From contig NW_019775450.1 in assembly GCF_001039355.2 (NCBI RefSeq), positions 5,649 to 69,648 on the forward strand: a DNA stretch of 64,000 nucleotides. The letters run 5' to 3'. This stretch comes from Lingula anatina. Its lineage: Eukaryota > Brachiopoda > Lingulata > Lingulida > Lingulidae. Shown in pieces: positions 48,435-64,000 of the stretch; positions within the stretch are counted from its first letter, which is position 1, and every line of letters starts with the position of its first letter. The translations under genes and the position numbers were made by a program. Under the pieces are notes generated by a model that had not been told where the DNA came from, searched no databases, and saw only the letters and a program-made list of their open reading frames with translations.

Positions 48435-51400
48435 AAAATATAGGTTGAAGACACTACTCGACAACTTATCATTTTGTAAAGAAATGCCGGGGTATACTAC
48501 CAAATATTATGAAAGAAGCGAGATCAAATTTCCTTGTTTTATACATTTTACACATTCACATTCTTGAACAAATCCCACTCTCTCTCAGTTCTGCAACTCG
48601 TGAAACATGAACATAATGATTTCTATTGTATTACCAGTGCTGGTTACCTATTGGCATAGAATTCTTGGGAGTCCCATCAGAAGGGTTAACTCTACGGTTC
48701 ATCTCTGACAATGCTGACTTCTCTTTCTTGGTGGTCTCCTCAATCGCGGTGGTAGTAATCACTAGCAATGGTGCTGTAATCGTGGCCCATCCAGTTGCCT
48801 GTGATGTCGATGTAGCAGAAATAGTAGGTGTGGTTGTTTCAGCTTGCTTGGCACTTGTCGTTTTTCTTGCCGCGACTGAGGCCGGCATTATTTTTGTTTT
48901 TCTCGTTTTGGTGAACTTTTTCGTTGAAGGTGTGTTGGTTGTGGATTTGTATTTGGAGGAAACAGTAGTGTCTGCAATCGTGATAGCTGCGTCATCAGTA
49001 GCAGAGGTGGATTCTGTATGCAAAAAGACCTTTTCTGTAGCTGTTTTTGCAGTACGTGTAGTAGTTATAGTAGTTGCTGTAAACGTAGTTGTAGTGGTTA
49101 GATCAGTTGTAGTAATAATTACAGGTGTAATAGATTTGGTAGCTGTAGTAGGTTTGGTAGGTACAGTGGATGGAGTAGGTGGAGTTGTTTTGGAGGCTGT
49201 AGTCGGTGCAGTGGTCGAAGTAAGTGTTGTACTTATGCTANGTGGTTTCTGTGGTTGTAGTGGGTTCTTTGGTTGTTATGGGTTTTGTGGTTGTAATGGG
49301 TTTTGTGGTTGTAGTGGGTTCTGAGGTTGTTGTGGGTTTTGTGGTTGTAGTGGGTTCAGTGGTAGCGGTTGCTGTGATGGTGATGGATCCTGTAGATGTC
49401 ACGGGTAAAGTCGGCGTTGTGGCAAAAAAAACATCAACTGAAAAATAAAACGCTGCACGATTTCGCAAAATACAATTAAATGATATTATCGGTAAAACAA
49501 GAATCACAGCCCACATTAAAAGTATGTCAACAATGCATTAATTTACCTGTTATCTGAAATATCACATGGAAAATTCTTGGCAGTGGCTCAGTTCATGATA
49601 ACATTTTTACATAGGAATCAAACATGAAGTTTGCACTCGCACTGAACACACTGATATTATCATTGCAGCAAATATCTTATCACTCACCGTCAAACACGGT
49701 GATGTAGCCACTGCCTCCGCACAGCTCACCCTTGGCGCTCGAAGAGCATGGCACGTTACACATTGTATCGCCGCTCCCTCCGTACCGAGCGTACTTCGTC
49801 CCTCTACGTCCACAGTAACAGTTCTTTCCGCCTTCAACGCCAGCCAGCGAGTAACCACCGTCGCGACATTTATGAAGACACGTTGATATATTTAGAGCAC
49901 CATTGTTTTCGTATGCCGCGTCTGGTAGAGCCCTATCGCTATTGTCATTCCTTAGCTTATAGCACCCCCGAATACCATTGTACCCTGAAATATATTTTCT
50001 GGGATTACTGCTGTACATTTACCCACTGTGTGGTTATGTGTATTAATTTGTTTTAAGTGGTTCAGTCTTATTGAAAAAGCTTATATTTAATGCGAGTCGG
50101 AGGCACCGGTATGGTTAACATACCGGCGATTAAGTGGTTTCATAAATGGAGTTTTTATTGCAAAACAAAATTAGAAGAAAGGCGATTGTATTCAGTTAAG
50201 TCCTTTCTCCACGTTTTTGGCATTAGTCGGTTTTCTGTTTCTTGTGGAAAGTGAAGGTAGTGTTCTTCGATCTCTCAAACCCGCCTAGCAAAAGAAGTGA
50301 AAAATTTTGCATCTTCTATTATATTCTTTAAATATCAAATAGTGAAAATTCGTATAAAACTTACCAAATCCAGATTTATAAAAGCACCACTTTACACCAC
50401 TGCAGTAATCAGGGCCATCGCATTCATTCCAGCAGCATCCTAAGTTTAAACACTTCTCCTCGTCTAATCCCGCCACTCCAGCGCCGCAGTCTACTCGCTG
50501 ACTGTGTTGAACAGCGCACTTGTCGACTGAGGAATTTAATAATAAACAATAAACAAACAAATAGAACAAACAAACAAACAAACAAACAAACCTGCAAACA
50601 TGCATGGATATATTTGAATGAACAGATAAATAAATAAGTGAAAAATTCAAAGGAAAGAAAGAAAAAAGTAAATGGCTAAACAAACAAATCATTCAATAAT
50701 TAAATAGCAATTCAGAGCCTAGCAATAAAGAAAATTATACAATTACACAAATCCGATACAGCATTCCGGAAGACAATAGTTTTTATTAGCGGTGGCTAAG
50801 ATATAATATTATGTTAAAAACATTACAATTAAGGCGTGTGTGCGTGCGTGCGTTTGGTGTATGCAATTGGGCACTTTTATTGGCTTTTTTTGTTTATTTG
50901 TTGGCAACTGCTTGTATGTGTGTGTGTGTAGCCTATATATGTAGTGGGGTATGTGTGAGTGCGTGTGTTTGTGTAAGCACGCGTGCAAGTACAAACAATG
51001 ATGCCAGAAGGAAATGACATTTCTTACTTGAGCCCAGATAACACTTGTTGTCCTGGTAACAGCAGCCATCTATAGCGCACTCCTTTTCATTCTTATCACC
51101 ACATCCTAACCGTCCAGTGGTCGGCAACGTACAAAACTTATCTAGAATTACAAAGACTTAAATTTAAAATATTCCGAAACCATTTGTTTATTTAATTTGT
51201 AGTCGTTTTTTATATTGAGGCCAAAAAAAAAAAAAAACTGTCAAAACATTTGTGTGCAAGAATATAAACCACGAAGTTGACTCATGTAACTGTAACATCT
51301 TTAAACATTGCTGACAGAACAATATATATAATTCATGATGGTCTTTCTCCCACAGGATACTCCTAGTATTTCATGAAATGTTACCTTTCTACTTACTGGA

Positions 51401-51463
51401 GTGCACACGGACTATACAGCAAAACACCAAGACAACGGACAGGATCCACTTTACATCCCCCAT
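47442..51463 (-). CDS. Trefoil-trefoil-WSC-mucin type I membrane protein
   Basis: Seven exons: 51397-51463, 51028-51141, 50365-50526, 49688-49984, 48648-49437, 48224-48302 and 47442-47598, giving about 554 residues if the N at 49241 is dropped. Exon 1 is a signal peptide. Exons 2 and 3 each encode a P-type trefoil domain with the diagnostic GCC-Y and GCC-W. Exon 4 encodes a WSC domain (GCYKL, CLHKCRDGGYSLAG, NCYCG, CGGSGYITVF), a putative carbohydrate-binding module. Exon 5 is a Thr/Pro/Lys-rich mucin-like stalk of about 260 residues built on TTTTKP units. Exon 6 is a membrane helix (VGLTVGTVGTLLFVALF) and exon 7 a basic cytoplasmic tail. Trefoil domains associate with mucins; a mucosal or glycan-binding surface role is inferred. 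Confidence 0.88.
48386..48434. repeat. (AAAT)n microsatellite
   Basis: A run of AAAT/ATAA tetranucleotides in intron 5 of the trefoil-WSC gene. Confidence 0.9.
49241..49241. other. Single N inside mucin-like exon
   Basis: With the N counted as one base the stalk frame hits a stop immediately. With it removed the frame reads Thr-Ser-Ile and stays open to the donor with the correct phase. The N is therefore an assembly mark in a repetitive exon, not a real base. Confidence 0.8.
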
Positions 51464-53157
51464 TTGTGTAGCATTTTTACTGTTCGTTAACTTAGCTAGC
51501 TCCAAAGTTTACTTCCGTAGGTGACAGTGGGTTCAGTCTTGTTAATCTTTCAAGGGCTGGATTAAGCTAGGTTATTAAAAATGTATGCTCACTCACTTGA
51601 GACGGGCCTATCTGTTTATTAGAAATTATCCCAAGGCCAAGCGAAATAATTGAATGTGTCACGGGTTTATTTTAAACTGTTACTGGAAAACTGAACCGCT
51701 GTCGTTAATATGCATTTATTTATTTATTTATTTATTTATTTATCTTTGTAGTGGCGATATGGGTTAAGAGGCAATTCCTTGCATCTTTTATCAAAATTTC
51801 AAAATTTATAATTAGTAATACGGAAAAAATCGGTCATTGGTCATGCGGTAATAAGGAATACCCAATTAAGTTTACATTATCTTTCATAAGAAAAACATAC
51901 CATCTAGCAAGTTGAAAATGGTTTTTTCGTTTAGTATCAATAAATAAAGGAAAGCAAGACATGCAAGTATATCAAGCTTTTAAATAAATATATTGAACCA
52001 GGGCCATGTGGTTTCGTTTAATGTATTCATTCGTTGAAAATAGCCTTTTCACATCTTCATTTTGAAATATTAATTTCAAAATATAAACAGAACGTGAGAT
52101 TATAACCGAGGATTTTACCAACCATATACTTCATGTACTAGGTTCAACGTCTATCTAACCCCGTGTATCTAACATTTTATCAAAAGTTTTCCATGTTCAT
52201 ATCAATGTTTAAATACTGGTCACTTCTGTATCAATTAGCTGCCCCTGAAATTTGTGTTCAAATAGAATATATAAAGTTCCAGATATTATATCTGTATCAG
52301 AGTGACACGATGCCCCAAATCGGGAAATTGGGATAGTATATGTACATGTAAGAACTTTGGTACAATACTAGATTTGGTACAATACTAAATGCTCTTCACT
52401 TTATCATCGAGTGGATTAAAAATGAACAACGTAATGCTGCTTTTCGTGCTGTAAATCGACAGATAGGCCCCCTATTAGTTTGTCTATAAATATACAATGT
52501 AGAGAAAGACGTGTTATCCTACACGGGTGCTTCTTGGTATGTTTTTTTTTTTTTTAAGAAACGCTCTGGTGGCGTTTGGAGATAACTCCATGGAGATCGC
52601 TGACATAACGTTTATACTTGTAAAGACTTGTAAGGACACTTTTGAAATGAGAGTAACAGTTAAATAACCTTGAATTGTCATCCAGTTGCAAAAAGTAACA
52701 TCTGCTAACCAAGCTGTTCCATATTAGCTCAAGGTCGTATAAAAACACATTTCTTCTACGACCATGCATTGGCCATGCCTCTTGCAATGATACATCGTAG
52801 AAATAGGCATCTTAGTTTAAAAAAGTCTGTACAATAGTAATAACCTACTGCTAGTTCAATATGTATCTTAACCTACGGTGGCAAAATCTCCCACAAAAAG
52901 AGAAACCAGCACAAGCAGCTGCTATGTGCCTCGCCTCTGGCACTGACGATGTCCTGCCGCATTTATTATCACAACTAACACACTGCAACCCAGTTTAAAT
53001 ATACACCCGATGTATTCGGTATACGCACTAAAACTGTACATACTCAGTCTCTGCAGTGGGTGCAGCTGCGTAAATGTCATTATAATTTTGACCAACGTTT
53101 TTCTGTTGGTCAGTCTCTCGCTAGGTCTCTCTCTTTTATGGCAGATGGTAAAAAATA

Positions 53158-53256
53158 TGAAATAAAATAGAATGGAATAAAATGGAAGGATGGGATGGAA
53201 TGGAATGAAATGAAATTAAAAATATAGAATAGAATAGAATAGAATAGAATAGAATG
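53158..53256. repeat. GAATA/GGAAT-rich pentanucleotide repeat
   Basis: A purine-rich GAATA tandem run; a shorter counterpart lies at about 61580-61615 upstream of the second Reeler gene. Confidence 0.8.
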
Positions 53257-54795
53257 AACAGCTGAAATGAAATTGCTGTGAATGAAAAGTAGTAAATTGC
53301 CTCTAAGGCAGACTCTGAATATCCTGATTCCTATCATCCCAGAGTTGCACTGACTAACGTCATACTATTGTCATCTATATATAGTCTGCGGTCGGTCTAC
53401 CGGTACCCTACCCATTTGTTTTCCTTAGAACGACTCAATACTAATGCCTTGTTGATTCATCATTAACGGAAGCACTCAATAAAAATGAAGTTGCGAACAC
53501 TGTGCTGTAGATACGCGAAAAGTACAAGTGCACCTGCCTTGGTTTCACAGGGAAAAAAGCCTCTCAGTGCCCCCCCCCCCCCCCCCATTCAGGTGGCGCC
53601 CCCTTTGATTGGCGCCCAGCACACGATGCTCCACCCACCATACTCAAGACACGTCACTGATTTCAGTCAGTGTGTACGAAGACCACAGGATCATGATCAG
53701 AGGCACAAGACTGATAAGCCAATATGCAAGCGGCTGTGGTTTTTTAACCACTTAAAAGATGTTTAAATCTTAAAAGAGAAGTAGATTCTAGCGCAGCGTC
53801 AGAGCCGATCTTTTGCCTTAAATGTCGATCTTACCCGAAAATTGTTTGAATGACATAAAGGAAGCCACCCATAGCTCCTCTTTATTTTCTATGCTACCAC
53901 AAGCCATCTGTGTGATGGCGAAGTTATTGTGCAACAATTCGAGCCAGAAAAATAGATTCAAAAAACATACCCAGCCAGTGAACAGTTAAAAAAAGTCTGT
54001 GTATCCCTAGTAAAATGAATTCACTATCTGGCCCTGGTACTGGTAATTCGCCCTTTATATCCAAGTCTCAATCTCATATTCTTTTCATTTTTACAAAGCA
54101 TAGTTTTTCTAAAATGCACATTGAAATATGAAGAAGAATGAAAATGCTAATGTGAGATCAACAGCTGAATTAGATCAAACACCCGTTTTCATTTCGGACT
54201 AGTGATCCTTTGTCAGATTAATATACATGCAATTATTTTTTCATTCTGTCGTAATTGAGAGGCTTTGTAATAGCACGCAAATCTTACAGACACGGAAACA
54301 TGAATAAACAGTATTGATTTTGACCTCTGAAATTTCCTTTTTGCTGAGCGGCAATGACAATTCAACAGGATGTATAATGACAATTACGAAATAACAAACA
54401 CTTTTGTCCAATAGTCAGTGCATATACAATTATGAAGGGCGTGTACTTTTTTGATTCTCACTCCAGGGGAGATAAGTTATCCCCTGAGGTCTATCCATTA
54501 TTTTTTTTTCATCCCTTTTCTAAATTTGCTGTAAAATGAAGCTCATTGTGTTGTGGGCCCCATTGTGTTTCTTTTCCAATATTAAAAGAAGGCGGGCTCG
54601 CTTTGGATAAACGGTGCTGCTTTACGAAAACAAAGGAGGGGGCTGTGGATATAAAATTCCATCTGTGGGAGTCACAATAGGGTCTACTATTTCAATACAA
54701 ATATGTCACCTCAGGTAGCGGGACATCTTACTGTTTACAGTTTGTGACGTGCACGTGACCGTGCCGGTCATTACGGCCCAGCAAATCAGATTGAG

Positions 54796-54803
54796 TGACG
54801 TCA
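54796..54803. promoter_or_regulatory. CRE-type palindrome upstream of first Reeler gene
   Basis: TGACGTCA stands about 190 bases before the start codon, followed by ACTCACCGCCGGCC. The same palindrome and flank occur at 62364-62371 before the second Reeler gene, inside a conserved promoter stretch. It matches the CREB/ATF site consensus; its use is inferred. Confidence 0.45.
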
Positions 54804-54993
54804 CTGACTCACCGCCGGCCTACTTAAACATCGGCTCATACGTCGTTATCTTCATTCTTTGGACAACAACAGTCACCTGCATTCCGGCACAGCGAGTGAC
54901 ACCAACGGCTATAAGGTTATCAGTTTCCCGTTAATAGGTCATATTTAACACTGCTTGTTACTCAGCGGCTTGAATTATAGACAAAATAACAAC

Positions 54994-59795
<4,802 letters not shown>

Positions 59796-60520
59796 ACAAC
59801 GAAATTTCGGGGGAAAGTATTTTTAGATCAATAGCACGACTCGTAGCAGAGTTACCTTCCTGGAGACAGCTTTTATTGTGATTTCTCTAACAAGAACCAA
59901 GCAGGAACAATAATTTTGACAGGGAAATATTAGGACCAATGGATATGAGAAAAATATTTATTTTAAATCTAAACGGAATATTATTCTGGGTAATTGCTTT
60001 TCTCCGTTTTTGTAGTCGAAATGACGAACAAAATTATATTGTAAAATCTCTGTAACTTCTAATTTTACAAGTTTTGCTTAGATCTCCATATGCGCACAAA
60101 TGTCATAAATCGCGCCAGAAATTAATTCGCTTTAAAAGCACAAGTTGTTATCTTTACGACAAATGAAGAGATTGCGAGTGACATCGTCTCTGAAATCATA
60201 TATCATTGGCTCAAACCAAATTACATTCGCCAATCAGCCGCGTGTTGATGACGAGGCTCGGATTCAAAGCGAGTCTCTGAAAAAGCGTAGGCAACTGATG
60301 ACATTTGGTCATCCTCGGTTAATTCCTTATTCCTTTATTTTTAGGCAAGGAATAACCTGACGTGTTCAAAATGGGAAGTGAGAACACAGTTTATTTTTTA
60401 CAGTAATATCATCACATTTTAAATCGTTTAATGTATTTGTATAATTTTCTCTCGCAAGTACATTCCATTAGGTTTACGTGTACCTGTGCATTTGTCCATT
60501 TTTATATTGTGTTAAATTAC

Positions 60521-60526
60521 AATAAA
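60521..60526 (+). terminator. Polyadenylation signal, first Reeler gene
   Basis: AATAAA about 730 bases after the stop codon, with a GT-containing stretch following. It is the best placed canonical signal downstream, but the transcript end is unverified. Confidence 0.4.
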
Positions 60527-60881
60527 AACTAGCAAAACTGTCTGGATTTATGGCTTAACACTCCAGTCTCTGGATGGAAAGAATGAAATTGTGATTGATA
60601 AGTTTTAATTACTTTAAAGTGCAAAACTACTGCAAGACTCGAATATGCTTGAACGTGACAAATTCATCATCTTCAAACACCATTAAAAGTGACATGCCTG
60701 TACATGTACCGCTGGACACGTACATGATGCATTAAACTGAACATGAACAATTATTGATTTTTTCTTTTGGTAAAGTTTTGTATCACTACTGTTTCACTAC
60801 AAAATTCCTTTTTGCTTAGCGGCAATGACAATTCAACATGATGTGTAATGACAATTACGAAACAAAATGCTTTAAATATTT

Positions 60882-61121
60882 AATTACCTCCGCCAAGGAG
60901 TTTTTTTTCACCCCTGTTTGTCTGTTTGTTTGTTTGTCATCAACATAACTCAAACAATTATAGACCGATTTTGATAAAATTTTCAGGAACTGTCAGAAAT
61001 GGGCCAAGAAAGAGATGATAAGATTTTGGTGGTGATCCAGATCAATAATCAATCAATAATCAATAACAATCAAAAATCGCTGCCTTGGCGGAGGTCTGCG
61101 CTCTCAGAGTGCTTTTCTAGT
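60882..61121 (+). mobile_element. Interspersed element with CCTCCGCCAAGG ends, copy 2
   Basis: This is the reverse orientation of the sequence at 19841-20080, with the same order: ACCTCCGCCAAGG, a TGTTTGTCTG-type repeat, TCATCAACATAACTC, TTTTCAGGAACTGTC, and GCCTTGGCGGAGGTC at the end. Confidence 0.55.
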
Positions 61122-62363
61122 TCATTATATTTTTAAAAAGTGCAACATTTTATCATTCTGTAAAATGGATATAAATCAGGAGTTAAACATTTTCACAACA
61201 ACAATGCAGAAGTTTTATGAAAGAAAAGTAACCAGAATTCCTCATTTTTACATTTTTACACAGTCACATTTCTTCAACATTTCCCACTCTTTCTCAATTC
61301 GTGAAACATGTACATTATAATGTCTATCATATGTAAACAGCTGCTACTTCCTGTCGCATTAAATTTACTAGCACAACTAACACAATGCAACACTTACACC
61401 GGATATACTCCTTATAATCACTATAACTGAACATACTCAGTCCCTACAGTAGGTCTGCGTAAATACCATTATAATTTTGACCAACGTTTTTCTGATGGTC
61501 AGTCTCTTGCTTGATCTCTCTCTCTCTTTTATAGCGGTTGGTAGAAAATGTGAGATAAAATGGAAGAATGGGATGGGAATGAAATAGAATAGAATAGAGT
61601 AGAGTAGAGTAGAATGAAAAATTGTTATGAATAAAAAAATAGTAGATTGCCTCTAGGTCAAAGTGATGGTCATTAAATATCCTGATTCCATACCTTTCCG
61701 GTCACTTTTGCACTGACTAACGTCATACTGTTGTCATCTATATATAGTCTGCGGTCGGTCTACCGATACTTTGTAATAACACGCAAATCTCATAGACACA
61801 GAGTTATGATTTAACAGTGTTGATTTTGGCCTCTGAAATTTCCTTTTTGCTGAGCGGCAATGCCAATTCAACGGGTTGTAAAATGAAAATTACGAAGTAA
61901 CAACCACTTTTGCCCTATAGTTAGTGCAAAGACAATTATCTTGGGCGTGTACCTTTTTGATTTTTACTCCAGGGGAGAGGTCTATCCACTATTTTTTTAC
62001 AACCCTTTTCTAAATTCGCTGTAAATTGAAGCTCATAGTTCTATGGACCCATTGTGTGTCTTTAAGAACACTTCAAGAAGGCGGACTCTCTTTGGATAAA
62101 CGGTGCTGCTTTATGAAAAGAAAGGAAGGGAGTTTGGGTAAAAAAATCCTTCTGTGGGTGTCACAATGAGGAAAATTAAGGTATTCGCTTCGCGTTTGTT
62201 CGCTTCATTTTGTATCAAGTAAACTCGGTCATTGATCAATCACAAAAGAATCTCATATTTCAGTACAAAAATGTCACCTCGGGTAGAAGGACACCTTGCT
62301 GTTTACAGAACGAGACGTGAACGTGACCTCGCCGGTCATCACGCCTCAGCGAATCATAATAAG

Positions 62364-62371
62364 TGACGTCA
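62364..62371. promoter_or_regulatory. CRE-type palindrome upstream of second Reeler gene
   Basis: TGACGTCA about 210 bases before the start codon, in the conserved promoter shared with the first copy (54796-54803). Confidence 0.45.
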
Positions 62372-62581
62372 CTAACTCACCGCCGGCCCACCTAACCGTC
62401 GGCTCAAACTTAGTTATCTTCATTCTGAGGTCAACAACAATCACCTGCATTCCTGCACAGCGAGTGATACCAACGGCTTTAAGGTTATCCGTTTCTCGTT
62501 AATAGGCAATATTTACACTGTTTGTTACTCAGTGGCTTGAATTAAAGGCTTTGGAAGCACACTATTCGACAAAAAAAAAAG

Positions 62582-62783
62582 ATGAGCAGCTACACATGGA
62601 TCTTTGCCGTGGTCTTCCTCGGCTGTGTCCTGGTTAGGGTGCAGGGGTTCGGAAGCGGGGCTCCTCCCGCCGCCTGCGTAACTATGGTCCCCGGGCACAA
62701 TGGGACACTGCCCCAGACTGGAGCCAGTCCATACACCGTCTCCGTCCAGGTGTCCAGCTACACCCCTGGACAAACAGTGAGCG
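62582..62783 (+). CDS. Reeler-domain protein, copy 2 (first exon; continues beyond window)
   Basis: The exon is 202 bases, exactly the length of copy 1 exon 1, and ends in phase 1 at GCG|GTAGGTG. It encodes a signal peptide and the start of a Reeler domain (FGSGAPPAACVTMVPGH, YTPGQTV) with about a dozen residue differences from copy 1. The start is set by the conserved MxSYTW opening. Later exons should lie past 64000, as in copy 1, where exon 2 is 3.6 kb away. Confidence 0.85.
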
Positions 62784-62806
62784 GTAGGTGATACACAACG
62801 GATCTA

Positions 62807-63456
62807 AGACTGGGTCCCCATCCCTAGATCGATCAAACAGGATCGGTCCATCCCCACGGGGTTTCTCGCTATATTGCTCTCAGCTTAAGTGGCTTAAGAA
62901 ACCCCGTGGAGATGGACCGATCCTGTTTGAAGCTGCTAAACGATAATTAATTACCCCCTATCAGCTTCAGTAGACGTGGCTGACATCTAAGCCGCTTAAG
63001 TTAATTGCAATTTAGTGAGAATTCTTGAGAAATCTTGGAGATAGTTTGATCCAAAGTTAGTACGATAGTCTCTGGGAATGGTCTCTAAGACAAAAAAATA
63101 TCAACTCTTATACTGGACACTTACGTAGTGACAGATTCCTGAAGATGTCTTTGTGGACAAAACGAGTCTCTGCAAAATATCTAGCAGATCTGCGTGAGTG
63201 TCCAGTATTAGAGACCATTCCCAGAGACTATTGTAGTAACTTCGGATCCCAAGGGGATTCTCGCTTAATTGGAATTAACTTAGGCGGCTTAGATGTCTGC
63301 CACGCCTACTGAAGCTGATAGGGGGTAATTAACAATCGTTTAGCAGCTTTAGTAGGCGTCCCATACATTTAAGCCCCTTAACTGAAAGCAATTTAGCAAG
63401 AAACCCCGTGGAGATGGCCCGATATATATATCGATCTAGGGATAGGAACCCAGTCT
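62807..63456. mobile_element. 650-bp nested foldback element
   Basis: The ends AGACTGGGTCCCCATCCCTA and, inverted, AGACTGGGTTCCTATCCCTA are flanked by TA on each side. Inside are further inverted pairs, including two inverted and one extra copy of an ACCCCGTGGAGATGG motif, and a TAGCAGCTT/AAGCTGCTA pair. Copy 1 of the gene lacks this insertion at the equivalent place (about 55207). TA flanks fit a Tc1/mariner-type duplication. Confidence 0.7.
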
Positions 63457-64000
63457 TAGGGTTATATTTTTGCCCTAGAACATCACAACTGGATGAATCA
63501 TAATTTACATTTTGATACAGAAGAGAGCTATTTTCAGTATAGCATATACTTACTCAGGTTCGTTTTTTTTAATGAAATAATGGTGTACTAGATTTTAAGA
63601 CTCAAAATTGGCTTTGACGAAGTCATATGGAATTCTTTATTATCTTGCAGTTGAGAGATGTGGATAAAACAGCAGGAGGCAGGCATTTATGGCTTTCAGC
63701 TATAGCTACAAACGATCTGCCTTACAGTATAATTAATGTACATAAAATACGATAGCGTTGTCTAAGAAAGCGGTTCTACACAAACTGCGCTTATATTTGA
63801 TATTATTAAAGAATGAAAATGCCTCGCTTCACGCAATTTATTGAGCTAGTGGTATTTACAAGCTAAACGCAATCAAGTAGATTACGTTATCCCTCGTGTA
63901 CGCCTTAAATATTAAACATAAGCTCAACAAACCTCATCATGAAAGGGCATGCATGTGTTTTTGTCTCACGCTGCTTGAAAACGCTGGTTTTCATACACGT
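63457..64000. other. Intron 1 of second Reeler gene, homologous to copy 1 intron
   Basis: From about 63560 the sequence parallels 55250-55700 of the first Reeler gene with substitutions and small indels. It shows that the duplication includes introns as well as the promoter. Confidence 0.7.

Larger units (their letters stand above)
51464..54993. other. Divergent intergenic region, trefoil-WSC gene to first Reeler gene
   Basis: The left part is AT-rich and featureless apart from a TTTA repeat near 51713-51745. From about 53080 it carries sequence duplicated at about 61480-62580 upstream of the second Reeler gene: a GAATA repeat (about 53160-53255), an ATCTATATATAGTCTGCGGTCG stretch split here as positions 53374-53396, and the proximal promoter. 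Confidence 0.6.
59796..62581. other. Region between the two Reeler genes
   Basis: Contains the 3' UTR of copy 1, one interspersed element at 60882-61121, and from about 61480 onward the duplicated upstream sequence of copy 2. No other gene is visible. Confidence 0.6.

Noticed and set aside
48626-49324. 232-codon plus-strand open frame rich in valine
   Set aside because: It is the antisense of the Thr-rich mucin stalk exon; threonine codons reversed give valine and related codons.

Overview
This is animal nuclear DNA: short coding exons with GT-AG introns, many microsatellites and G/C homopolymer runs, abundant small foldback transposons, and extracellular domains (Reeler, trefoil, WSC, TIL, Ig) typical of metazoans. 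The repeat character and gene content suit a marine invertebrate (lophotrochozoan or invertebrate deuterostome); I cannot name the species. Three N positions mark assembly joins (29740, 32902-33153, 49241), and duplicated sequence around the first two suggests unmerged haplotypes.

Layout. 0-1 kb: first exon of a type II membrane protein (minus). 1.05-4.75 kb: a degenerate mobile element with long inverted ends around a broken gene for a FEN/PIN-nuclease-like protein with a Cys-rich tail. 5.7-9.15 kb: complete five-exon METTL5, the 18S rRNA m6A methyltransferase (plus). 10.5-16.8 kb: two related secreted cysteine-rich genes (minus); the second is complete and carries a TIL inhibitor-type domain, and its first intron holds a near-perfect 951-bp foldback element. 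17.9-27.6 kb: a ten-exon Ig-family type I membrane receptor (plus), whose introns carry several foldback elements with readable target duplications. 26.9-32.5 kb: a 2.6-2.75 kb duplicated block containing a second copy of the receptor's last exon. 32.5-41.5 kb: an eleven-exon Ser/Thr kinase with three Mind-bomb/HERC2-type repeats (minus), with a 2.55-kb hAT-like element in its eighth intron. 43.1-44.6 kb: an unrecognised four-exon basic/acidic protein (plus), divergent from the kinase. 47.4-51.5 kb: a seven-exon membrane protein with two trefoil domains, a WSC domain and a mucin-like stalk (minus). 55-59.8 kb and from 62.6 kb: tandem Reeler-domain genes (plus), the second running off the window.

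The exon models were built by hand from splice sites and reading phase. Every multi-exon model closes in frame, the trefoil-WSC gene only if the single N at 49241 is dropped. The genes do not form an evident pathway. Several encode secreted or surface proteins of the kind used in mucosal or immune surfaces, but that is inference.
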